A stretch of DNA of 64,000 bases, from NCBI GenBank assembly GCA_031472005.1, contig PZJY01000008.1, forward strand, positions 1,240,001-1,304,000, written 5' to 3'. A program made the translations under genes and the position numbers. Position 1 is the first letter of the stretch; each line of letters begins with the position of its first letter. Below, one piece after another: positions 36,101-46,100 of the stretch. The DNA comes from Tetracladium setigerum (taxonomy: Eukaryota > Ascomycota > Leotiomycetes > Helotiales). The notes under the pieces were generated by a model, which worked only from the letters and a program-made list of their open reading frames with translations, ran no database searches and was not told the origin of the DNA.

Positions 36101-39100
36101 AAGGATTAAGTAAAGGAGTGTGATAATACGAGTAGCGCCGATACCGATTAATAAAGAGGATATTAATAAGTGGTCGGGAAAAGACTAGCTAGTCTTAATA
36201 AGGAAGGGGCTAATATTTATTAAAACCTTAATAAATAAGAGCTAAAGGCGCCTTTAAGGCGGTTTTACTTAAGTGAGTCGGAATAAAATAACGAAATTGT
36301 TAATTAGATAAGTAGTTTACTTAATATATTACCTTATTTAAAGTCTATAAGTGAAGAACTTAATAATAAAGGGTATAGTTACGACGAATTAATGTTTTAT
36401 TAAATGCTAGCTATTAAAGCTATTTCCGGAGATTACGAAGCTATAAGTACGGAGGGGAAATCTAATAAGGAGGCGTATAATACGTGATATATTAATAAGT
36501 TTTTTAATAATAAGGAGGATAAAAGTAATCTTATATACGAGTTAATATTAAATAAGTTAAGTGACTTTAATTAAGAGGTTAAGGAGTTAATGCTCGACGA
36601 GGATTATATAGCGATAATAAATACGGCGTATAAAAGAAAGGCTAATAAGGTTATACCCGCGTAAGAGGGAGTTTCTAATAAGTCGAAGCCTAAAGGATTA
36701 ATAAATTAGGAAAGCCTTACCTAAGAAGAAGTGAAGGGACGGTACTAAAAGGGGCCTTATAATAATTAATTTATACTTAAATTCTTTAACTTATCACGAG
36801 GGTCTCGGCTAACTAAGGAGCGTATTAAGACTTTAAACCTCGGCGAAGACGGCTTTCTAATAAAGTAAGAGAGGAATTTACTCCTTAAGCTTCTATTTTA
36901 CCGTGAGTAAGTAATCTCTTTCGATTTCACCGAGATAGGCCTAGTTCGAAGGGAGGTCGCACTATTATAGCTCATACGAACGGTGCCTTATAATGCTTAG
37001 TAAAGCCTTGCCTTTCTTATACCCCGCTGCTTAGTCGAGGTAATCTCTCGAATGCTTCGAGAACGGATCGGGCATAATGTTTTAAAGCCTTACTATAGTC
37101 CTTACCGTAATCCTTACTTCTTAATAAAGAAAAAGAAGCTTAGAAGTAACTTATTAAAGCGCGAAGATCGAGCGTACCGGTTAATAAATATAATAATAGC
37201 TACTAATAAGGTAACAATTCGAGATACTAATTTGCCTCCTTTAATGGAATCATTTTTAAAGTAGTTCACAAGGTGCTACGTAGCCTCTCTTATCGATCTC
37301 TTTTCCGGGTACGACCAAGTCGAGCTAAATGAAAGTAGCCGTGATCTTATTATATTTATAACTCTAATTGGATTACTCCGGCAGACGCGAATACCGATGG
37401 GCGCTATTAACTCTATAGCTTAGTTTATACGTATTATCTTTAAAATATTAGACTCGGTTATACCTTATATCGCTATACCTTTCCTTAATAATATTAAAGT
37501 AAAGGGGCCTCGGTCTAATTATAATAATAATATAATAACTCCTAAAATTCGTCGATTTATACTTAAGCATTTATAAAATATTAATAAGGTGCTATGCTTA
37601 ATCGAGTTAACTAGCTATATAATTAGCGCTAAATCTTAGTTTTATATTTCTTCCTTATAAATTATAAGCTACGTTTATAATATAAAGGGTCAGCACCCGT
37701 TAATTATTAAGGTTATTAAAATTTTAACGTGGGCTCCTTATATTAATATAATGAATATACGCGCGTTTCTTAATTTAGCTAGCTTTTTTAAGTAATTTAT
37801 ATTATATTATACGTTTATTATAAAGCCTTTATATAATTTAATAAAAAAGAATACACCTTTTTAATAGCTCGAAAGGGAATAGGAAGTAATGGATATAATT
37901 AAGCTAGCGTTAAGCTCTTTATTTACTTTAGTTATTATTAGCTATACGGAGGGCTTAAGGGATATTATACTTATTATGGATTTAAGCGGAAGAGGATAAG
38001 GTAGTGTTTTAATATAAATTATTAATAGAAAACGACACCCGGTGCGATACGAAAGCGGGATATAATTAGCAGCCGAGCAAAAGTACGATATGATAAAAAG
38101 AGAGTGTAAAGGGGTTTTAAAAGCATTAAAGAAGTGCCGATCGTACCTTTATAAAGTACATTTCATATTAGAAGTCGATGCAATAGTTTTAGCTATATAG
38201 CTAAAAAAGAGCGGCTCGGACCTTCCAAGCGCTATAATTACTCGATGGCTTATATGGATTCAGCTTTTCGATTTCGAAGTGCGATATATCCCTGGAACGA
38301 AGTATATTGCTACTAATGGTCTATCAAGACGACGACCGAACGATAATAAGATAAATAATAAGGAGAGTGTTAATAAGTTTATTAAGGAGTAGCTAAGCAT
38401 TACGGCTATTTTAGGGATAAAGGGTATTAAAAATTCGGGCCCAGGTAGCTTAAGCGTAAAGGGCGATGTAAACGAATATTTAAATACTTTAATTAACTAA
38501 TGGACGGATAGATATAACGATATCGTAAACTAACTTAAGAACGGGATTAGACCGTAAAGGCTCTCATTAAAATAATTCGTGAAGATAAAAAAGTAAGCTA
38601 CGCATTATATAATTTAAGATTAGCTTTTATATCGAAAACCTAATAAGAACTTCCCTATTCGACGAGTCGTTAATACCGATCGAGAAAAGGCTAAGATTAT
38701 AAAAGCTATATACGAGCATTCCGGCCATAAGGGTAAAGAGGGAACGTATAAGAAAGTTTTAAAACGGTATTTTTAAAAGAATTACTAAATAAATTATAAG
38801 CGATATATTTAAAGCTATAAAGAGTATTAACTTAAAGACGGTAAGGTTTAATTTAAGGAGCTTTATATTACTTAAACCTTAATATTATAAATAAAAGTCG
38901 GGCTAGATATTACTTATATACCATTATATAAAGGGAAAACGTGTCTTATTATTACTCGAGATAATTTTACTAAATAGCCTAAAGTAAAAGCTTTAGCGGC
39001 GGTAAATTCTATTACGATTATAAGATTTATTAAAAGGAATATCCTTAAGCGGCATGGATTATTTATTCGGCTAGTAATAGACGAAGGGCTTAAAAATAAA

Positions 39101-40180
39101 GGGAGAGTGCTTAAGTTATAGAAGATATTCCGGTTCGAGAGGATAATCATTTTAATATATAACGCTAAAGCTTAAGGAATAATTAAAGGAGGATATAAAC
39201 CTTTAAAGGACGGCCTTTTAAAAGCGATAAATAGCGAGAGGAAGTTATAAGTCAAATTCTTATTAATAATCCTTATAGTTAATCGATACACGGTGCGACA
39301 ATTTATTAATTATACTTTATTTTACTTCATTTATGGCCGACACCTAATAATGCCGATCGAGCTAAGAATTCCGATATAGCGTATATTTAATTAAAGTGAG
39401 CTAAAGGATAAAGGAGAGTTAATAATAATAAGGGCTAAATAGATTATACGGAGGGATAAAGATATTAACGAAGTAAAAGGGCGGATTCGGCGGTCGAGAC
39501 TTCGAGGAAAGGAGTATTATAATAAAAACCAAAATATAAGATTATAAGAGATTATCGTAAGGGATATAATTCTACTATTAAATATATAATCCAAAATCGA
39601 TATATTATTAATAAAGAAACTTAGATATAAATAGCTAGGACTATTCGAAGTGGAAAGCGTTAATATAAAAAAGGGAGTATATATACTTAAGGAATTTAAA
39701 TTAAGCGTAGTTTTAAGGGGAACTTTCTTAGGATTCCGGCTTAAAAAGTTTTATTTCGATACGATCTATTAATAAGTTAATAAAAGTAATAATAAAGATA
39801 ATAATTTTAATAAGGAAATAAGGGGTTCTAATTAAGGAGTAACTAGTCTTTTAAAGGGGGCGAGTTAAGGAATAATAAGAGAGAGGAAGTAATAGAACTA
39901 AAGACGAGGTATTAATAACACTAATATAAGGAAGTAAAAGCGTAAGAATAAAGAGAGAAATTAATACCGGAGGGAAGGAAGTTTACGGTGATAATTTAGG
40001 GAAGGAGTAATGGAGTTACGGAGTTTAGGAGTTTAATTAAAACGAAAAGGAAAAAGCTAAGCATTTATTTTTAGCTTTATAACGGATTATGCCACCGGAG
40101 TGATTTTATAAGCCGCGACTTAAGAAATTAAGCTACTTAAAAAGCGATACGTATAACTTAAACCTTATAATTAGAAATTT
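33159..40180 (+). pseudogene. Decayed gag-pol of element B
   Basis: Gag-like sequence lies at 33900-35100, including one 65-codon open patch at 34885. RT is clear from 37052: NVLKPYYSPYRNPYFLIKKK, RLINIIIATNKVTIRD and, near 37300, LFSGYDQVEL, typical of fungal Gypsy RT. RNase H follows (38041-38340: VRYIPGTKYIATNGLSRR). The integrase zinc-binding part EHSGHKGKEGTYKKV lies at about 38710 and the core near 38930-39600. The order RT before integrase confirms Ty3/Gypsy. Stops are nearly all TAA/TAG at expected Gln/Trp sites. Confidence 0.75.
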
Positions 40181-40287
40181 AAAGGGGGTGCATTAATGTT
40201 AGCAATATTAGAAAGACTAGTAATAACTAATTTAGTTCCTCTAATTAAATAATATACGGAGAAAGGATTAAAATCGATTAGAATAAG

Positions 40288-40516
40288 TGTCACACGTAAT
40301 AGCACCTGTTCGAGCTTTGAATATAGTGGTGGAGAGCGAGTTGTGAAGCTGCAAATAGCCTCACAGTAAGGTGTAAATTGTACTCTTGTCCCACCTCAGA
40401 AAAAAGGGGGACGCGAACTCTATATATACGTTCAGTGCGCTGGTGCAAGCATTGCACCAGCCACTCTACCTCGCCACATCAAGCAAATAATCACATGATG
40501 CGGCTGTTTTGTGACA
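40288..40516 (-). repeat. 3' LTR of Copia element C
   Basis: On the minus strand begins TGTCACAAAACAGCC and ends ACGTGTGACA, so TGTCAC/GTGACA form the inverted ends. Contains a TATATATA box and an upstream perfect palindrome. One G longer than the 5' LTR in the run near 40406-40410. Confidence 0.93.
40439..40461. promoter_or_regulatory. Perfect 10-bp inverted repeat in the LTR, upstream of the TATA box
   Basis: GCTGGTGCAA-GCA-TTGCACCAGC, also at 48893-48915 in the other LTR. Read on the element's strand it lies about 15 bp upstream of TATATATAG, that is in U3. It could be a dimer-protein binding site or a hairpin; which is not shown. Confidence 0.55.
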
Positions 40517-41126
40517 CACCCCCATGCGACGCTCCAGAATTCCTTTGCTGGACGTCTCATGCGTACAAAACGAGCAGTGTATATTACAAAAGAAAAGGGT
40601 AGCGAGCAGCTGATGCTAGTATACAGTGAGTGATAAATAACAAATGAGAGGTTGTACAAAGGTGGTGTGATGCGATCATCGCTTATCATAGCCGAACGTC
40701 AAGAAAAACAAATACAGATATATGCAACCGCTTTACGCGCTCCAAATGAATGAACAGAAAGCTCGTAGCACTGCCAAAGCAGGAAACGCGTATTCTATCA
40801 GCTCTACAAGACAGTCTCAACTGTATTTGCAAGTGAATTTCTCCCAAATAAGAGTAAGAATCGGAGTTCGGTGATGTTCGTCCCAAAGAGGGAATTTTCA
40901 AGCGTTCTATTATAATAAACAACGCGCAAAGCGCGCTCTGAACAACATCGTGAAGTGCTTCCAGAAGTAGTATAGCTCTGTCATGTGATATATGCAAACA
41001 TTTGAGTCGTGAGCGCGACGAGGATATAAAAGGAGCTCCCCATCCGCCACTTTCCAGCTCCTGTTTCGTCAGAACAACAACAGCAACACCACCAACACCA
41101 CCACTACCACAACAACAACAACAACT
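40517..41126. other. Upstream region of the antisense gene inside Copia C
   Basis: Next to the 3' LTR a CACCCCCATGC tract (GCATGGGGGTG on the element's strand) is the likely polypurine primer, though short. The rest serves as promoter and 5' UTR of the plus-strand gene, with a CAACAACAACA-rich leader just before its start codon, a common fungal leader style. Confidence 0.45.
41025..41031 (+). promoter_or_regulatory. TATA box of the antisense gene
   Basis: TATAAAA about 100 bp before the ATG at 41127, in the expected direction, followed by CCAGCTCCTG and a CA-rich leader. Confidence 0.55.
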
Positions 41127-42323
41127 ATGCCTGGGAAGAGGAAGAGGGTGTTGGGGGTGAGGGGGCCGGGGGGCCAGTTCAAGAAGAGTAAGTTAGAAGC
41201 TTGTTTTCCTCGCTTGCGAGCTCTGTGTGGTGCTAACCGCATCGCGTCAAAGGCGGGATGGCGGAGGTGGAGGAGATGATGGAAGATTGTTCGTTCAGAC
41301 TAGCTCACAATATATTGATGCAAAGCTAATCTGTTTCAGGGGGGTTGGACGAGATGGCGGCCGCCGCAGCTTCGGCTGCTGGTGAAGGAGATGGTGCTGC
41401 TCCGGCAGTGGAGGGGAGGGAGGAGGAGGGAGGTAAGTTGAGAACGAGCTTCCAATTGCATAATGCACTGCTAACTACGAGCTTAGGAGGGGCGGGGCCA
41501 GAGCCCGAGCCAGAGCCCGAGCCAGAGCCAGAACCAGAGCCGGAGCCAGAGCCGGAGCCAGAGCCAGAGGACGAGGATGAGGACGAGGATGAGGATGATG
41601 AGGAGGATGAGGATGAGGACGAGGATGAGGAAGAAGACGAGGACGATGATAGTCCTGGTAAGTATTCTCTTTCCTTTCCCTTCGAGCTTCCAAATAGCAC
41701 CATTGTCCGCGTGTTTCTTTTGCTTCGAGCATCTAAACGCACAGTTCTGAGCTAACGTTTTTACAGTGAGGAAGAAGGTGAAGCGAGAGAGGAGGCCCCC
41801 TCCCTCTCCAGCTCCTGGGCCAATCCGGAGGACTCCGTGCCTTGTCTGCGCTGACAGCGCAGCAGCTGGCAAGTCCGACGGCGTGTGCCGTGACAACGCC
41901 ACTGGTGCGGGCTTGCGCTGCCTTCGTTGCGCGCTCGGCAGTCGATCCTGCCAGCCTGTGCCTACGGCAAGTCAGGCATACGCGCGTGCTCTTGTTTCTG
42001 CCAGGGTGGCAGACTTCAATTCAGGTCTGTCTCGCCTGATGGTCAAGAGATACCGTTTCGCCCAGACGTTGGCGAGTGAGGTGGCATCCGATTTCGCGGA
42101 CGCTGCTCCTCCTGCTCCTGCAGATGCGGGTGCTTCTACAGCGCGGACAGCTGCGTCCGGACCTCTCTCTGCCTCAATGAGGACAGCACTCCTCGCCTCT
42201 TTGAGTGCAGTGGAGACGATGGTCGCTGGTGTGTCTTCTCTCTCTGGGATGAGTACCCAGTCTGCGGTTGCCGGTTTGGTAGCCACAGTAGCAGCGCTTC
42301 GTGCGCTCGTTGAGACGTTGTGA
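41127..42323 (+). CDS. Intron-containing gene on the antisense strand of Copia C (Cys-rich, acidic; unknown)
   Basis: Four exons: 41127-41187, 41340-41432, 41487-41657 and 41767-42323. All three introns have GTAAGT/GTAAGTT donors and AG acceptors, and all are phase 1, giving 293 residues. The N-terminus MPGKRKRVLGVRGPGG is strongly basic. An Ala/Glu segment follows, then Glu-Pro dipeptides (about 15 EP units) and a long Glu/Asp tract. Next comes a basic patch RKKVKRERR and a Cys cluster TPCLVCADSAA...GVC...RCLRCALGSRSCQPV (CxxC-x(n)-C-x(n)-CxxC-x(6)-C), zinc-finger-like. The C-terminal 130 residues are Ala/Ser-rich and helical. A nucleic-acid or chromatin-binding role is inferred from basic, acidic and Cys-cluster parts. 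No known family is named. The open frame on the opposite strand over the EP/ED tract is a shadow. Confidence 0.72.
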
Positions 42324-43170
42324 TCGCCCTGCAAATGCAGAGCAGTGCTTCGGAAAGTACCGTGCTCGGATAAGTGGCCTGCTTGGAAAGACACCGCTTG
42401 GGAACGTTACCCATTGCATACGAGCGTTGCTTCGGAAAGTACCGTGCTCGGAGAAGGTCCTGCTTGGAAAGACACCGCTTGGGAACGTTACCCACAAGGC
42501 CTACCAAGGTTTTGGTCTCTTCTCTCACACCCGAATGGGTGTATTGGACGCTCTCGACCAACCTTTTTACCACTACAAACGAATTCGTCGCGGCAAACAC
42601 TCTCATCGGAAGCTCGATCACTCATTCTTCGGTTCGACATATACACTCTTCCGCAGCGCGATTTGGCCTTGGCATACACACTGAGAAACCGATTTTGGTC
42701 TCTTCTCTCAGAGGAAGGAGTTTTGGTCTCTTCTCTCAGAGAGAGACGCGTTCTGCTGGCGCACTGGAAGGATTGGTTGTCTGCTCGATGATTCCAACGG
42801 CGTTTTGGATTGGCATGTTTGCAGCGGCATTTGGGTCTGGCGTTCTGTTTCCTCACTTCTTTTCTGCATGAGATACCCAGTCCTGAGAGGCTTCTTCCTT
42901 GAACATCATCTTGTACATACTCTTCCTGAGCTTGATCATTCCCTTCCTGAGCTCTAAAAACAATTAAAACAACTCACACGCTTCAAATACAAACATTCTA
43001 AGCGCGTTGCAATGTGCATATAAACGAAATGTAAACAAACGTAAAAGGTGTAGGTCGAAGTCCGAAGATTCATCGAAGCGCGTCACCCAAAAACAACAAG
43101 GTAAACAAATGAATTATTACAAATGAAAACATATAACAAGCATCCAAAGGTATCATCGAAAGCGCGGTGG
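42324..43170. other. Region between the antisense gene and the polyprotein stop
   Basis: Contains the tandem duplication at 42347-42494 and a second short repeat GTTTTGGTCTCTTCTCTCAGAG (about 42691-42740, two copies). Overlapping frames occur but I find no protein-like one. It holds the 3' ends of two convergent transcripts. Confidence 0.4.
42347..42494. repeat. Tandem duplication, about 82-bp period
   Basis: Two copies of GCTTCGGAAAGTACCGTGCTCGG followed, after a short variable part, by CCTGCTTGGAAAGACACCGC and TTGGGAACGTTACCCA, starting at 42347 and 42429. Confidence 0.8.
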
Positions 43171-46100
43171 TCATTTCGCGATCTGTGCGCTAACATCCTG
43201 GAGGTTGAGGAGCGCTCTGAAGTGTTCGAATTTGGCGCGAGTGAGGTTCTTAGTCAATCCATCTGCTGGCATCTGGTCTGTTGGAAGGTAGGTAACTTCA
43301 AAAGTCCCTTTCCTATGTTCTTGCTTCAACCACATGTTCTGGATATCTACATGACGAAGTTTTGTTGAGATTCTTTCCCTGTCATGCGCAACCAATCTTA
43401 TCGTTTGCTGATTGTCGCACCAGATAGTCCAGGGCTGTTGCAAATCGAGCTCGAGTTCTCTAAAGAAGCGCTGCAAAGCCATCGTTTGCTTTGCTACATG
43501 TGCCACCCCGAGCAGTTCTGCCTCAGTTGTTGAAGTGGTCACAGTGTCTTGCCTTGCAGCTCTCCAGTCAATCAGACCTCCAAACAAGCTCATAGTGAAG
43601 CCATGCGACGATCGTCGAGTTTCCGGATCGTCGGCATACGAAGCGTCTGTTGCGATGGCCAAGTCATTCAGATCAGTCAATAGTAGCTTTTGCAGCTCGT
43701 TGTTCTTGACACCACCGAAGACAATAGCTTGAAAGCGGGTGCTGTAGAGGTATCTGATCGACCATTCGACTGCGTCTTTATGCGATTTGTCTGGATTCGT
43801 CAGGAAGTGAGACAATTGTGCAGCAGCAAATGCTACATCTGGCCGAAGCATGATCGCTGAGTATAGCAAAGAGCCAACGAGTTCTTGGTAGCGCTTTATC
43901 TCTGCTTTCGTCGCTTGTCCGGATGACTTGACGAGCTCTCCATAAGGCAGCGGAGTGCTCGGGGATTTCCAAGTATCAAGTCCGAATTTCTTCGCGATTT
44001 TCTCAATGTAAGTGTCATGGACTAAGCTGATTGTTCTTGCTCTTCGGTCTCTGACGATTCTCACCCCCAGGAACCACTCAGCGTCTCCCATGTCGCGCAG
44101 TTCGTATGCTTTCCTCAGCTCGTTCAGAAATTTGGCAGCGATGACAACGTCATCACTATGATGGAACACGAGTACGTCGTCAACAAAGAACACGACTATG
44201 AGAGTTCGAGCGTTGTTCATGAAGATGCAGGGCTCCTCAAGGCAAGGAATCAGCCCCAGTCGTCTGAGAGTTCCAGCAAATTCATGATACCAGAGTGCTG
44301 GTGAATCCCTCATTCCGTACAGAGCTTTGTCCACTTCGACGCACCATCCTGGCTTTTTAAAGCCATCAGGGAGCGCACAAATGACTCGTTGACTGCGCGG
44401 ATCTCTCTTTGCATTGATGAAAGCGTTAACAACGTCATATTGCTTAATCTCCAGGTCGAAGTGAGCAGCGAGTGCCATAGCTATGCGGAAAGATCTCGCA
44501 GCTAGCGTAGCCGCGTACGTTGAGATGATTGTCTGCTCGTCTTGGAGGTCACCGCGAACTACAATGCGTGATCGACAGCGTGATACGAAGCCTTCCGAAT
44601 CAATTTTGTACGCAAACACCCACATCAAGGGGAGATGGGGTCCTTGTGAATCAGTCGACCTGATTTGCCTCCAGCAGTCTCGAGCTTCCAAGTTACCTAT
44701 TTCCAGCTCGGCATCTTTCTCGAAATGAGCTCCGAATTCATGAACTTTTAGATCTTTCCAGTTCTTCGGAACCTTTGGTGCTTTGCTCTGGTGGATTTTG
44801 GGAAGAGGCAGTACTTCCTTCCTAGCGTCCTTGTTCAGGAGCACTGGAGGCTTGAATACTCCTCTACCTCCGAGCGTTGCATACAGTGCATTGCGTGCGC
44901 TTCTATTCTGCGACACAGCAGCAGCGAATACTGCATGTACTGTTCTATGCTCGTCTTTTGGTCCAAGAGCCTTTTCGATTTCTGGCCAGAACGTGTTATG
45001 AAAACTACGTTGCTGGTCCTTTCGAATTCCTGCAGCAGGTAGAGCTTCCAACACAGCGTGCACACTGGTTGACGAGCTTTCCTCTGCAGGGTTGATTGCG
45101 CCTCGAATCCGGGTGCTTCTTCTTGTAGCGTTCCCATGCTTCTTTCTTTGGCGTGTCTTCTTTGCTGGAGCGGCCAGTTGCGCGCTCTCAACAGCTACAT
45201 TTGAGTCGCTTGGTTTCGCTCGGATGACCACTTGTGGTATTGTTTTCCGGCTCGGCCCAATCGCACTCGCATAATCTATGCCTTCCGCTCGATTGCGGGA
45301 CTCTGCTTGAGACTTCCTTCGATTTTCTCTGGGTCGCGATTCCAAAGACTCCGTCAGGGGCGTGTCAAGCGCACTGTGCGTGCCTTCATGGAGCTCGTCC
45401 ATGGTATGATCAGGAGGCCCTCGGGTTAACCTGTCACCAACTTCACTGATTTGACGCGCAGTGGCTGGATTTGTTGTTACCGCACTCCTTACTTCCGGCT
45501 CGGGAGTGGGATCTGGCGTAGGTAGTGAATGTCCACCTCGTACCACATCAGATGGCTTGTTTGACTGAGTGCTGTCTGGTTGTCTCGCAGGGGATTCACT
45601 TGTTTGCTGCTCTTTTGGGGTTTCTCGTTGGAAAGGAAAGCTCGAGAAAATTTCTTCAGCGTCCTGAATGTCCTCATTCAACTCAATTTCTAGAGCGATC
45701 TGCTTCGCGAGTACGATTGGTGGGCCCTCCGCTCGTTCTCGTTCAGCCGAGTAGAGGATATCTTCATCGAATCTTACATTCCGAGTGATCAACACCCTTT
45801 TCAGAGCTGGAACCCATATTCTGTAGATGTTGGAAGCCTGGTATCCGACCAGATAACCAATATGGGCTCTTGGTGATACCTTGAACTCTTTTCTGTCTTT
45901 GTTTAGCGCGCGGTCGTTCATGAGAGGGTACGCTCGACAGCCATAGACGAAGGTTCCGTTCCAGTTTGGCCTCAAATCAGCTGTGATGCTTGAGATAATC
46001 GCTGGAGTGAAGAAGCGAAAGTAGCCTCGGAACCAAGCGTTTAGCTTCTCTTTTGGCGAGCGCCAATCATTCTGCTGCGCAGGGCTCATATTGTATAGGT

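Noticed and set aside
41326..41742. Minus-strand poly-Ser/GSGSG frame
   Set aside because: Antisense of the EP and ED tracts of the spliced plus-strand gene.
42136..42856. Several overlapping frames with KCLSKQ-type repeats
   Set aside because: Arise from the tandem duplication; the phase changes between copies and no conserved domain appears.
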